DNA of 64,000 bases from Calamus simplicifolius (lineage: Eukaryota > Streptophyta > Magnoliopsida > Arecales > Arecaceae): positions 18,880 to 82,879 of the forward strand of contig UESW01001615.1 in the NCBI GenBank assembly GCA_900491605.1. Direction: 5' to 3'. Both the position numbers and the translations under genes were made by a program. Below, one piece after another: positions 47,201-57,051 of this stretch; within the stretch, counting starts at the first letter, position 1, and each line of letters begins with the position of its first letter. The notes beneath the pieces were generated by a model, which had not been told where the DNA came from, did no database searches, and worked only from the letters and a program-made list of their open reading frames with translations.

Positions 47201-48106
47201 ATCTTTCCAGCGCATTATTTTTATTATTTTAATTAACAGGCATCCATCTTGCCAATCACATATGGAGTTTGCTAATCTTTAATTGATCTTTCGGCTTACA
47301 ATGTGGAGCATTTGTTTTCTGATTATTATAAATAAATAATCAAAATTTTCCGCTAGCATATTCTGAAACAAGTTTCTTTGTGTTAATTAAACTGCCACAC
47401 TATCATTCATGATTCCCATCAAAAAAATCTTCCATGGTTCCATGTAGTGAAGCATAAAATTTTAGTTGCCACATGTTTGACAAGTAAACTTCCTTGTATA
47501 TTAGCAATTTATTAGAAATGGATTTTACTTGCTGGTTTTATGTGCAGGCAGATGTCTTTCTGGAGCCACAGATCTATGTAGGGATAACCTGTTTCCAAAT
47601 TGACATGGTATGTTGCTTATATTTTTTGTGTTAATTTCCTTTGCTTTTACCCAGGAACCTTTTTTTTATAAATATGAAGTAAAATCTCAATAAATAATAT
47701 AAAATAGGGATTCATTTTATCATGATAATTCTATTTTTCCATGGGAGTAAAATAATGGATTTATCCAGAAATGCCCATCAAGTAATGCTGGTAGCACCAC
47801 CTATAAATCTGATTTTTGTGGGGCAACTGCTGTTTAGGGGATTGCTTACATCTGATATACTGTTTCCTGGAGCAAGTCCAAATACATTTGTTTTGGTTGA
47901 GTTTGTCTTAGAGGCTGCATTGTGATTTTAGTGCTCAAGTTCAATATAATGTATGATATCCATTTAATTTTAGGAACTCACAACAGTTTATGGTTTTGCA
48001 GTCGCCTTACCCTACTCTTGCGAGGCTTCATCAAGCATACTCTGAGCTGCCTGCATTCCAAGCTGCACTGCCCGAGAGACAAGCGGATGCGCCTTCCTCG
48101 TCCTAA
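29206..48106 (+). CDS. GSTZ: zeta-class glutathione S-transferase / maleylacetoacetate isomerase, nine coding exons
   Basis: Exons (my splicing): 29206-29290, 29478-29534, 31165-31250, 31346-31417, 44702-44755, 44881-44956, 46301-46362, 47548-47607 and 48002-48106. The coding total is 654 nt plus stop, 218 codons in continuous phase, the usual length of plant GSTZ. The N-terminal thioredoxin-like domain has the zeta motif SSCSHR near residues 14-19 and later [20 protein letters not shown] and [16 protein letters not shown]; the helical C-terminal domain has NKGFTALEKLLK and [20 protein letters not shown]. The enzyme uses glutathione to isomerise maleylacetoacetate to fumarylacetoacetate in tyrosine breakdown, in the cytosol. 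The motif after SSC reads RLWIVLHLK where RVRIALNLK is common. Intron 4 has a GC donor and is 13,284 bp because of a gypsy insertion; intron 2 holds a MULE-like element. No stop is present, so the gene may be active; expression is not shown by sequence. Confidence 0.93.
29640..30526. mobile_element. non-autonomous MULE-like TIR element in GSTZ intron 2
   Basis: The left end reads GGAAAAGACTTTGTACACCG and the right end, reverse-complemented, reads GGAAAAGTCTTTGTACACCG; similarity continues inward about 75 bp (agcaagtccta, ttattggt). The interior is built from short repeats reading acttacgacaccctagtttt on the left and their inverse (aaaactagggtgtcgtaagt) on the right, meeting at a hairpin near 30103-30188. 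There is no ORF. The same terminus starts the larger Ulp1-carrying element at 48818, so this is probably a deletion derivative of that family. A clean 9-bp target duplication was not seen. Confidence 0.75.
30527..31164 (+). other. rest of GSTZ intron 2
   Basis: AT-rich intron sequence with repeated agcttgatt/aagctcagct phrases (about 30600-30850 and 30970-31090), a low-complexity pattern with no coding support. It ends in TTCTAG at 31164. Confidence 0.5.
31418..31423 (+). other. non-canonical GC splice donor of GSTZ intron 4
   Basis: Exon 4 ends CTCCAG and the intron starts GCAAGG. The protein alignment pattern (LNLQ / VASVVSS) and phase 0 on both sides require the junction here. CAG/GCAAG is the recognised consensus of GC-AG introns. 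The next GT downstream (about 31446) would break the phase. Confidence 0.8.
31626..32912 (-). repeat. 3' LTR of the second Tat element
   Basis: This LTR is 1287 bp. On plus it runs TGATGACGCCC to GGCTACATTA (CA to TA at the inner end). The minus-strand TATA box TATAAAAGGG is at about 31899-31908. It includes the ~60-bp minisatellite at 32179-32834. Confidence 0.93.
32179..32834 (+). repeat. ~60-bp minisatellite inside the 3' LTR
   Basis: Unit pattern: ggccgacctgaagaggtcgg, then ggccgcctcggctaacttgg, then agatgccgggg. About eleven units, some shortened. Each contains gacct-N4-aggtc, a small hairpin. The frames through it ([18 protein letters not shown]) are by-products. Confidence 0.9.
32913..32932 (-). 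other. polypurine tract of the second Tat element
   Basis: On minus GGAGCGGGGGGGGGGG then CATC directly precedes the 3' LTR. The long G run is typical of a PPT and may also form G-quadruplex DNA. Confidence 0.85.
32933..33486 (+). promoter_or_regulatory. leader of the antisense gene of the second Tat element
   Basis: GTATAAAAGGCGC, a clear TATA box, lies at about 33329-33341 on plus, about 146 bases before an ATG at 33487. This supports independent transcription of the reverse-oriented ORF. No other gene is visible here. Confidence 0.6.
33487..36067 (+). pseudogene. reverse-oriented gene of the second Tat element (transposase_28-type plus coiled coil)
   Basis: The gene is read on plus, opposite to the element and in the same direction as GSTZ. 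The transposase_28-type domain (frame from 33600) has [37 protein letters not shown] and [13 protein letters not shown], ending at a TGA near 34077 where a Trp is expected, followed by a TAG near 34137. The frame resumes (34171-34938) with [11 protein letters not shown]; an intron with GTGAGC donor near 34346 and GCGCAG acceptor near 34469 leads to [17 protein letters not shown] and an acidic Pro/Glu-rich linker. Past 35200 comes a coiled coil of AEARAREAE-type repeats (about 35640-35790) and an acidic tail ([19 protein letters not shown]). The architecture equals that of the gene at 24329-27240, although the proteins have diverged strongly. Function is unknown. Confidence 0.8.
36068..36656 (-). 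other. spacer of the second Tat element
   Basis: No domain on either strand. It contains the probable 3' end of the reverse-oriented transcript (AT-rich near 36085-36115). Confidence 0.5.
36657..36844 (+). repeat. 47-bp tandem repeat, four units
   Basis: The phrase ccttttgaacc recurs at 36657, 36704, 36751, 36798 and 36845, exactly 47 bases apart. Each unit continues with cgaagggcgacctgagagtt and gagagttatcaggtt. The last occurrence starts the 142-bp array. Confidence 0.93.
36839..37691 (+). repeat. 142-bp tandem repeat, six units
   Basis: The phrase gaggtccttt recurs at 36982, 37124, 37266, 37408, 37550 and 37692, exactly 142 bases each, preceded by one unit of 143 starting at 36839. Units include ccgcctcgggggtttaggaa, cgaccggttacggagcctct and cgatgccggc. 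Frames of 69-77 codons repeat with the same period and are by-products. The array ends sharply at ttttctgag (about 37699). Confidence 0.95.
37815..41560 (-). pseudogene. pol: pol of the second Tat element, broken
   Basis: Read on minus. Protease with [18 protein letters not shown] (about 41475-41420). Reverse transcriptase from 41000: [35 protein letters not shown], and YIDDML at about 40365, just past an in-frame TAG at 40374-40376. RNase H runs to about 39600, with a stop near 39795. The second RNase H has [13 protein letters not shown] and [13 protein letters not shown] (39470-39330). Integrase has [23 protein letters not shown], a double TAG near 38629, then [18 protein letters not shown], and a C-terminal region to about 37820 with [13 protein letters not shown]. 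The second RNase H supports the Tat assignment. Fewer frame breaks are present than in the first element, but it is still dead. Confidence 0.92.
41742..42975 (-). pseudogene. gag: gag of the second Tat element, frameshifted
   Basis: The frame from 42583 down holds [40 protein letters not shown], a segment reading [19 protein letters not shown] and [20 protein letters not shown], the gag core of plant gypsy elements. A frameshift near 41960 moves the rest into the frame 42185-41742, which has a basic region and the knuckle-like [20 protein letters not shown]. The region above 42583 is in other frames and may be a decayed N-terminus. Confidence 0.88.
42976..43239 (-). other. gag leader of the second Tat element
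   Basis: Non-coding stretch between PBS and gag. No motif recognised. Confidence 0.5.
43244..43263 (-). other. primer-binding site of the second Tat element
   Basis: On minus GTTTGGCATGCCAGGTAGGG directly follows the 5' LTR; the TTGGC start and place fit a gypsy PBS. The tRNA was not identified. Confidence 0.65.
43264..44481 (-). repeat. 5' LTR of the second Tat element
   Basis: This LTR is 1218 bp. On plus it runs TGATAACGCCC to GGCTACATCA. The minus-strand TATA box TATAAAAGGG is at 43537-43546. It holds the ~60-bp minisatellite at 43816-44403 and is shorter than the other LTR mainly through the number of minisatellite units. Confidence 0.93.
43816..44403 (+). repeat. ~60-bp minisatellite inside the 5' LTR
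   Basis: The same unit as at 32179-32834, about ten copies, with more irregular unit lengths (some lack the ggccgacgg part). Confidence 0.9.
44957..46300 (+). other. GSTZ intron 6
   Basis: GT donor at 44957 and TTTTTCAG acceptor ending 46300. It contains a run of about 19 G near 45168-45186, a possible G-quadruplex or replication-slippage site. Minus frames here (45906-45706, 46120-45863) have no recognised family. Confidence 0.6.
46363..47547 (+). other. GSTZ intron 7
   Basis: GT donor at 46363, TGTGCAG acceptor ending 47547. A near-duplicate phrase (atcattccaaaaataataa / tcatttcaaaaaataataa) occurs near 46504 and 46632 with similar text after it, suggesting a small internal duplication. 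No gene inside. Confidence 0.55.
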
Positions 48107-48817
48107 AAAGTCACAACACAGATGGACTTCGTCTACTGGGTTTTCAACAATAACAAGGAAAGCACATTAGTGCTTTCTGTTGTGAAGTGTATTATTAAAA
48201 AACTAGAAGAAATAAAAACTAGTTGTGGCTTGGTCTGATGATTATTGGCTTTGTCGTTTGTGCACGAATATTTTCAACTGATGGTTCTTTAGACCTCTCC
48301 TCTCAGCGGATGCCGTTGCTGTTGGCTCGGCCTGCCTCTTCCCTGATGCCACTTGAAAAAGACTTGCTGCACCAAAGGTCAGTGCAGCAAGTATTCATTG
48401 GCTGCACGAATTGGTCATCAATGTACATTATTGTGTATGCAGTGGTTCGATGGATTTTATCGCGTGATGCGCCAGCATGTATGAATGGTCATAATATTAA
48501 TTTTTTAATTTTATTAAAAAAATATTTTTCTCAAAAAGGCTTGAATAAATTTAATAGATGGTTTGAGGCGGAATAGCATCTTTTCTTTACTGGTTCTCTG
48601 AGGTTAATTCTAAGGGAGTGTTTGATAATAAAAAAAAATACTATCCTTGTATAAGTGTACGAGATAGTGTTTATTTAGGGGATAGGATATCCTCTGGCTT
48701 TTCCATGAATCATATCGAACACAAAATGAAAAATCTATGGGATAACTTTTTGTTATCCCCTCTAATTGTATTTGATTGGTGGGCTAGCAAAGGATATCCT
48801 CCAAAAATATTGGATTA
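48107..48817 (+). other. GSTZ 3' untranslated region and flank
   Basis: A polyadenylation signal AATAAA is at 48211-48216, 105 bases past the stop. Beyond about 48250 no gene or element was recognised, although the text around 48600-48815 (tgtttgataa; ggataggatatcc; gttatcccc) has short inverted phrases and could be a small transposon remnant. Confidence 0.6.
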
Positions 48818-49399
48818 GGAAAAGTCTTTGTACACTGCCTCCGATGCAGCAAGTCCTACGTGGGCTGCACCGCCTTCTCTTATTGATCCATGTGGATCAT
48901 GTGTGGACTGACAATGCGGGACGGTATGGCTCTGCTACGATGTTACGTTCTGATCGTGACGTCCATTAAAAGCGCTTCACCTTTATTTTAAAAATAGTGT
49001 GCAGACGAAAATGCCCTTTCCCTCTAGCCTATTTCTACCGCCATTTTTTCTTGGATTATATCTGTGCAAGAAAAACTCTTTCCGATTCTAAAACATTCTT
49101 CCCCCTCGCTCTGGCTTTCAGATGCGAGGAATCAGTCCAAGGTTTGAGCAAGATCCTGAGCCCTCGCTCTGAGAGTCCGGTGTCAGGTTTTGCTCATGTT
49201 TTGATTTTATTTCAGCTTCGAGGCTGGAATACGTAGCTATCGAAGACTTCTTCATAATCTTCTGGAGAAAATGTCATCCGCAGCAGGAAGTAAAAAGTCC
49301 TTGTTCTCACTTCTTTGTAAAGCTCCTTTATTACACCAACTGTTTTTTGTCGTTAAAGGAAGTTAATGCATAAGGAAATCGTTTAATGAGCGGGTAACT

Positions 49400-52300
49400 T
49401 TCTTAGACCAAAACAGTTATGACATTCTGGGAGTCATAACTGTTTAGCATTTAGTGTTTTTCTGCACGAATGTCAACACCTTGAGTTTAGTATTTTGTAG
49501 CACGAATGTAATACTCTTTTAACTAGGATGTTATACCTTATGAACTGGGGTGTCGTCAGAGTGTTTCGGCCTATATTCCTCATTATTTCTTGTCCGTATA
49601 GCTCTAGTGTTGTCATTTGACAACTCGGATGTCCTACGATTTTCTAAATTCAGTTTCAGCTAGGGTGTCCCAATATGAGAGCTGGTGATAGTTGGGGCAT
49701 GGCTTAATGGTTACATCCGGGGTGTCGTTATATAAGAACTGGGGTATCGAAGGTTTGTAACTGCAGTGTTGTAATGTTTTCCTTGGGTATCGTAAGGCTG
49801 GGGTGTTGTCGGATTATTTCAGAGGTGTCATAAGTTCTATAGCTAACATTTGGAGCTAGGGTATCGTCATTTGACAGCTCGGGTGTCGTAGGTTATTTTT
49901 TGGGGTGTCATCACATTTACAGCTATGAGAACTGGGGTGTCTTAACAGTCCTTCTGGGGTGCTGTAAGTTGTTTTATAGGATGTCATAGGTTGTTTCCTC
50001 GGGTGTCGTATCATAGTTTTAATCAGGAGTGTCGTTTGTTGCTTTCGGGGGTCGTATCGTAGTTTTAATTCTTCGCGACACCGCAGTTTAAACATCACAA
50101 CATCCTAGCGACAATGCTACGACACCAGTGCTTATAATGGATGCTGGAGAGAAGGCCTACGACACCCCAAGAGGAATTCGCCCGAAAATCATTCGTGATA
50201 CCCTAGTTGAAACGTTACGACACCCTAGCGACAACGCTATGACACCCATGCTTACAATGGACGCTGGAGAAAAGCCTCGCGACACTCCAAGAGGAATTCA
50301 CCCAAAAATCTTTGCGACACCCTAGTTGAAACTGAATGATACCCTAGCGACAATGCTATGACACCCATGCTTATAACCTTCTTGATCGAAAAGGCCTGCA
50401 GTGTCGTAATGTTTTCCTTGGGTGTCGTAAGGATGGGGTGTCGTCGGATTATTTCAGAGGTGTCGTAAGTTCTATAGCTAACATTTAGAGCTAGGGTGTC
50501 ATCATTTGATAGCTCGGGTATCGTAGGTTGTTTTCTGAGGTATCATCATGTATACAGCTATGAGAATTGGGGTGTCGTAATAGTCTTTCTGGGGTGTCAT
50601 AAGTTGTTTTAAGGGTGTCGTAGGTTGTTTTCTCGGGTGTTGTATCGTAGTTTTAATCAGGAGTGTTGTTTGTTGCTTTTGGGGGTCGTATCGTAGTTTT
50701 AATCCTTTGCGTCACCGCAGTTCAAATATCATGACATCCTAGCGACAATGCTATGACACTAGTGCTTATAACGGACGCTGGAGAGAGGGCCCGCGACACC
50801 CCAAGAGGAATTCACCCGAAAATCATTCGCGACACCCTAGTTGAAACGTTACGATACCCTAGCAACAATGCTACGACACCTATGCTTACAACGGACGCTG
50901 GAGAAAAGCCTCGCGACACCCCAAGAGGAATTCGCCCGAAAATCTTCATGACACCCTAGTTGAAACTGAATGACACCCTAGCGACAACTCTACGACACCC
51001 ATGCTTATAACCTTCTTGATTGAAAAGGCCTACAGTGTCGTAATGTTTTCCTTGGGTGTCGTAAGGCTGGGGTGTCGTCGGATTATTTCAGAGGTGTCGT
51101 AAGTCTATAGCTAACATTTGGAGCTAGGGTGTTGTCATTTGACAGCTCGGATGTCGTTGGTTATTTTCTGAGGTGTCATCATATCTACAGCTATGAGAAC
51201 TAGGGTGTCGTAGGTTATTTTCTGGGGTGTCATTAGTTCTTTCCTGAATAGTTTTAGCTACGGTGTCGTAATATGTGAACCTTGGTGTCATTAGGCCCTG
51301 CTTGAACAGTTTCAGCTACGACACCCATGCTTATAACAGACGCTGGAGAAAAGTCCCGCGACACCCAAGGAGGAATTCGGCGGAAAATCCTTCGTGATAC
51401 CGTAGTTGAAACATTACGATACCCTATCGACAATGCTACAACACCCGTGCTTATAACCTTCGCAATCGAAAAGGCCTGTAGTGTCGTAATGTTTCCTTGG
51501 GTGTCATAAGGCTGGGGTGTCATTGGATTATTTCAGAGGTGTCGTAAGTTCTATAGCTAACACTTGGAGCTAGGGTGTCATCATTTGACAGCTTGGGTGT
51601 CGTTGGTTATTTTCTGGGGTGTTATCACGTCTACAGCTATAAGAACTGGGTGTCGTAGGTTGTTTTCTAGGGTGTCGTTAGTTTCTGCCTAAGGGTGTCC
51701 TTATTTTTTATATGGGGTGTCGTAGGTTATTTTCTGGGGTGTCATTATTTCCTACCTGAACAGTTTCAGCTACGGTGTCGTAATATGTGAATCTTGGTAT
51801 CGTTAGGCCCTGCCTGAACAGTTTCAGCCAAGACACCCGTGCTTATAACGGACGCTGGAGACAAGGCCCGCGATACCCCAAGAGGAATTCGCCCGAAAAT
51901 CTTCGCAACACCCTAGTTGAAACGTTACGACACCCTAGCGACAACGCTATGACACCGATGCTTACAACCGACGCTAGAGAAAAGCCCTGCGACACCCAAG
52001 GAGGAATCGGCGGAAAATCCTTCGCGACACCGCAGTTAAAACATTACGACACCCTATCGACAATGCTATGACACCCGTCCTTATAACCTTCGTGATCGAG
52101 TTGGCCTGTAGTGTCGTAATGTTTCCTTGGGTGTCGTAAGGCTGGGGTGTCATCGGATTATTTTAGAGGTGTCGTAAGTTCTATAGCTAACACTTGGAGC
52201 TAGGGTATCATCATTTGACAGCTCGGGTGTTGTAGGTTATTTTTTGGGGTGTCGTCACGTCTACAGCTACCTGAGGTGTCGCAGGTTGTTTTCTGAGGTG

Positions 52301-53400
52301 TCATTAGTTTCTGCCTAAGGGTATCATTATTTTTTATATGGGGTGTCGTAGGTTGTTTTCTCAGGTGTCGTTAGTCCCTGCCTGAACAGTTTCAGCTATG
52401 GTGTCATAATATGTGAACCTTGATGTCATTAGGCCCTGCCTGAATAGTTTCAGCTAAGACACCAATGCTTATAATGGACGCTGGAGAGAAGGCCCACGAC
52501 ACCCCAAGAGGAATTCGCCCAAAAATCTTCGTGACACCTTAGTTAAAATGTTACGATACCCTAGCGACAATGCTATGACACCCATGCTTACAATGGACGC
52601 TGGAGAAAAGCCTCGCGACACCCCACAAGAGGAATTGCTTGAAAATCTTTGCAACACTCTAGTTGAAATTGAACGATACCCTAGCGACAACGCTACGACA
52701 CCCATGCTTATAACCTTCTTGATCGAAAAGGCCTACAGTGACGTAATGTTTCTTTGAGTGTCGTAAGGTTGGAGTGTCATCGGATTATTTCAGAGGTGTC
52801 ATAAGTTCTATAGCTAACATTTGAAGCTAGGGTGTCGTCATTTGACAGCTCGGGTGTTGTAGGTTATTTTCTGGGGTGTCGTCATGTTTACAGCTATTCG
52901 GGGGTGTCGTAGGTTATTTTCTGGGGTGTCGTTAGTTCCTGCCTAAGGGTGTCGTTATTTTTTTTATGGGGTGTCGTAGGTTATTTTTTGGGGTGTTATT
53001 AGTTCCTGCCTGAACAGTTTTAGCTATAGTATCGTAATATGTGAACCCATGCTTATAACCGATGTGGGAGAGAGGGCTCGCGACACCCCGGGAGGAATTC
53101 GTCCGATTATTGTTCGCGACACCCTAGTTGAAACGTTATGACACTCTATCGACAAAGCTACAACACCTGTGCTTATGATGGACTCTGAAGAGAAGGCCCG
53201 CGAAGGCTGGGGTGTCGTCAAATTATTTTTGGGGTGTCTTAAGTTGTTTCATGGGGTGTCGAATGACACCCCAGTTGGAACGTTACGGCACCCCTGGTAT
53301 AAACTTATGACACCACTACGATATATTTAAACTAGGCGGGAATTTTGATGTCACCCTAGTTATAATTCGACGATACCCTAGTAACTCAGCTATGCCATCT
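49400..53400 (+). repeat. array of gtgtcgta-type repeats in ~630-bp higher-order units
   Basis: The basic phrase is ggggtgtcgtaggtt and relatives every ~25-40 bases; in each larger unit it is followed by inverted copies (acgacaccctagttgaaacg). The marker ggattatttcagaggtgtc recurs at about 49811, 50446, 51080, 51525, 52155 and 52782, giving spacings of 635, 634, 445, 630 and 627; a degenerate one lies near 53220. So about six long units exist, one shortened. Each has a forward block, a reverse block (with agaggaattcgcccgaaaat) and the phrase gcttataacggacgctggag. Open frames within are by-products. Confidence 0.9.
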
Positions 53401-53666
53401 TTTTGAGAAAAGTTGCATAACGTGGCCGGTTGCTACGGGTTTGCGTATCAGTGATATGATCGTGGCGCTCCTGGTGTCCTTTCATCTTTCTCTGAGGTCG
53501 GCATAAAAAAATTTCTGAACCCTAGAGGTCCTTCGTTTGTCGCTCAAGAAGCCACTGGTGTCCTAAATTTCTTCCACAGTTCTTTCTTCCATCTACTTCA
53601 TTCATGGAGATGAGTGCTTTCGTTTGTGGATGAAGATTGCGAACAAAGAAGAACCGAAAGGAGAAA

Positions 53667-56359
53667 ATGGCGGAACAAAGCAAAGCCATCGATCTTTATT
53701 CGAATGAGGATGCGACTCCTTCAGGTATGTTTATCCTTTTGTTAAGATATTATGACATCCTCTCTTAAAATGTCATGACACCCTAGTTCATACATAATTG
53801 CACCCAGCTGACAAGTATGTTTTATCCTCTGTTTCAGATGATATGAAAATTATTCTAGTCACCCCAGTGAAGGCTTCCCAGTTGTTTAAGAATAGTTTCA
53901 GGCTGGCCATATACGTTCAGAAGGTTTGGAAGATGGGGTTTACGACACAGCATACAAAACTTATACGACAACCCCATTTGGTGCCTTCGTCGATATGCAG
54001 ATGTTCACAGTCAATGGGCGACTGCTAGCAGACATCATAAGATGTCACAATGGAGGCGACGAGTTCATTTTCTGTGGCAAGCTGATTTTATTCATTGCCG
54101 ACGAAATCACATTTATTCTGGGTCTTCCAGCTCATGGAAAGAAGATCGACACGTCCAGCCAGTTGTTCAACGGAAGGTTGTTCAGACGATTTGGCCATGG
54201 CTTAGATCTTCATCAAAAAGGATTGGAGAAGTTAATATTTTGACTCTGATCATCCAAGATATAGGAGGATGTCGAGGACACCGTCAGACTATGGATCGCC
54301 TACATGTTTGCCATGTTTTGGCTCCAAAGTCTAGTCAGACATATCCACGGTATTTCATCTAGCACTTGGATGACTTAAGTCAACTGGAGAGGATCGATTG
54401 GGCTTCGGCATTCAAGGAGTTGATTATTCTGCTCTCCCAAAAGTCACTGCTTGCTTGCGTTCCGAGGAGCCGGTCCACTCAAAGAGAGCAAACAAGGTTA
54501 GAAGGTAGCCTACCTTATTCGGATGCTCGGCAGCGCTGGTGGTAAGGATTATTGAGATGCAAAAGAGTGTCCTTAGTATAATTTCTTTGTTAATATTACA
54601 TTTTTTTCATATCCCAAAATTATCATGTTCAGGCATGGTTCCTCGAGTATACATCAATGCGAGCACCAACATATCCTGATAAATTGCCCTGGCTGTTGAA
54701 GTGGTATGACAACCAAATGAAGATCCAATCGGTTCGGGTTGCCAACATGCAGCCTCATGACTTGGTAAGCTAATACATTGCTCCATTGCTCTGACCATAT
54801 TTTTTCACTTAATGTGTTAATATTTTTACTTAATATTAATTTGTTTATCATCTTGCTTTGCAGAAGGAGGGAGCTACTGTACCACTGTCACAAGAGCGCT
54901 GGCTTCTCACTCAACAGACAGTAGCATCGCCTGAACCAATAGATAGCTATGCAAGCTGTGCCAAGTTGAGGATTGAATTGGCGTGTGTTAAGGATCAACT
55001 CGACGATGTCAGGCATAGGCTGGCCATTGCTGAAAGCCTCCTCAGTTCACTGCTTAGAAAGGAAAGTAATGCAAGAAATGAGGAGGACAAGGGAGATGGG
55101 AAGATAGAGGAGGGGCATTCCCTGGAGTGTCTTCGCGAGCCTGGGAATGGAAATACTGAGGAGAAGAAGAGGAAGGAGGACCATTCCTCCGAGTGTCCAA
55201 CTAAGCCGGGGAATGCAAAAAGAGGAGAAGAGATTGGAGGGGGATTCCTTAGATGATCAAACAGAGCATGGGAATGGAAATAACGAGGAGGAGAAGAGGG
55301 GGGAGGGCATTCTATGGAGGACCAAGAGGAGTTCAAATCTGATAATAAACTTGGCACCCTGCGCCAAAGGATGATAATGGGGACATAGAAATCGTTGGAA
55401 TGCCTTCACTTGTTAAGAGGGTTAAAAAAGAGCCGAGGAAGCGTAAGGCATCCAAGGTCAGAGGAGATTCTTATGAGACAACCTGTCCCAGAAAGTCGTC
55501 GAAGACAGTGAGCACATCAAAGGCCAACATAACAGTCGAAGATGACCAAATTATTATAAATTTTTTTTTGAGTGAACGAATAGCTGATGAGATCGTGTAC
55601 ACCAATAAGTTAGGTGGCGCTATAACAAGGAAAGTCTTCGAGATCTCATTAACAATGATATGATAATGGACGATGTAAGTATCTCAAGAAACATTTTCTC
55701 GTTGTTGATTTTAGAATATTATTAATCAGTTTACATTACATTGGCAGATAATTGATGCCAGCCAGGAGTTTTTGATGAGCACCTGAACAGAGCATCTGGA
55801 CCGATACCATAAGTGTATCTTTGCATTAGTTTTCATAGCCGCCATGTGTCTGACTTCTCCATTAAGTGCTCATGAACTCACTGCAACATCAGGGGCTTCA
55901 ATATTTGACGATGTATCCGATGAAGATAAGGCCCAGTTCTGGTTTCTTTTCACAATAATCAACTCGGATAATTCGCACTGGCATCTAATGGCTGTCAACA
56001 TGGAAAGAAAGGTGTTCATGCACGTGAATTCATTAAAATGCAATGCCAGGTACAAGACTAATGCAAAGAAATGACATAACATTCTTGGCCACATATTCCA
56101 TATATACTGTGACAAGGAAGAGGTGACGACTTGACCGATGGAAGAGATTTCGGATTGCCCAAGCCAACCGGCCGGATCGCTGGATTGCGGCCTATACTGT
56201 CTGAGATACATGGAATGCCTTGCTCGATGGGACAATCTTGATATAAAGATGGATTTCATAGAAAAGGAAATAAGAGATTACCGGAGACAATTAGCTGCGA
56301 TGATATTGAGAGAAGGCCTCAACCAGAAGATCAATGACTTTGTGACAAACTGTTCTTAA
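53667..56359 (+). pseudogene. plant-mobile-domain/Ulp1 (C48) protease-like gene of the MULE-like element
   Basis: Exon 1 at 53667 (MAEQSKAIDLYSNEDATPS) ends at a GTATGT donor. The next exon (from about 53839) reads ILVTPVKASQLFKNSFRLAI and, after a frameshift near 53926, DIIRCHNGGDEFIFCGKLIL and ITFILGLPAHGKK, a plant-mobile-domain-like region. A further exon (about 54634-54763) has MRAPTYPDKLPWLLKWYDNQ. The exon from 54864 encodes a helix-rich then Glu/Lys-rich linker. The C-terminal part is a Ulp1-type cysteine protease: HWHLM (His near 55976), HVNSLKC where the family has Asp, PSQPAG (Gln) and LDCGLYCLRYM (Cys near 56185). Ulp1 enzymes remove SUMO. In-frame stops near 55783, 56071 and 56132, and Asn in place of the catalytic Asp, argue against activity. 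Confidence 0.78.
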
Positions 56360-56529
56360 TTTTTTCATTCTTCTTTGATTGAAAATTTAATGTAATTTAT
56401 TCATATTGACACTGTTTCAGATTTAATGCAATTGAAAAAAATTTATATTGAGAACAGTGGTATCATCGATTTATTCATATTTATGCCTTTTCTACTTTCC
56501 AGTTTCTTAAGTTTTCATATATGATGTCA

Positions 56530-57051
56530 TCAAATGAAAACTAGAATGTCGTAAATTGAGAACATGGGTGTTGTCGATTGAAAGCTATGGTGTCCCCTTA
56601 CGTGAGAGCAGGGGTGTCATAGGATTTGGCCTTTTGGGTATCGTCGCTTTAAAGCTAGGGTGTCGTTACGCGAGAGCTGGGGTGTCGTCGATTGAAAGCT
56701 ATGTTGTCCCATTACGTGAGAGCAGGGGTGTCGTAGGATTTGGCCTCTCGGGTGTCATCGCGCTAGAGCAAGGGTATTGTTATGCGAGAGCTGGAATGTC
56801 GTAGTATGCTAAATTTCGGATGCTGTAGCTCCCCCACCTTAACGGTCCCCGTACGGGTGTCATCGCTTTAAAGCTAGGGTGTTGTTAGGTGAGAGCTGGG
56901 ATGTCATAGTATCCTAAATTTGGGATGTCATCGCTCCTCACCTTTTAACAGTCCCCGCACGGGTGTCATCGCTTTAAAGCTAGCGTGTCGTTACGCGAGA
57001 GCTGGGGTGTCGTTGATTTAAAGCTATGGTGTCCCCTTACGTGAGAGCAGG
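56530..57051 (+). repeat. right-hand gtgtcgta-type repeat array, cut by a copia insertion
   Basis: Units of the type cgagagctggggtgtcgt, attgaaagctatggtgtccc and cttacgtgagagcaggggtg recur about every 115-160 bases (for example near 56580, 56690 and 57010). It uses the same core as the left array. It ends abruptly at 57051. Confidence 0.85.

Larger units (their letters stand above)
48818..57051 (+). mobile_element. MULE-like element carrying a Ulp1-type gene, right end beyond a nested insertion
   Basis: The left terminus GGAAAAGTCTTTGTACACTG at 48818 and the next ~75 bp match the TIR of the 887-bp element in GSTZ intron 2. Inside are a promoter-like segment (about 49000-49300), a 4-kb repeat array, a decayed plant-mobile-domain/Ulp1 gene and a second short array of the same motif. 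At 57052 a copia element interrupts the right array (between gagagcagg and the expected ggtgtcg), so the right TIR must lie beyond it, outside the window. Acquisition of ULP-like genes by plant MULEs (Kaonashi-type) is known; here the identification rests on that gene and the shared TIR, as no transposase was found. Confidence 0.65.

Noticed and set aside
50128..52757. Frames rich in DAGEKPRDTPRGI and similar
   Set aside because: By-products of the ~630-bp supra-repeats; not continuous between units.
49400..53400. Regularly spaced repeats resembling a CRISPR array
   Set aside because: Both repeat and intervening text recur, orientation alternates, and the DNA is clearly from a plant; no unique spacers or cas genes.
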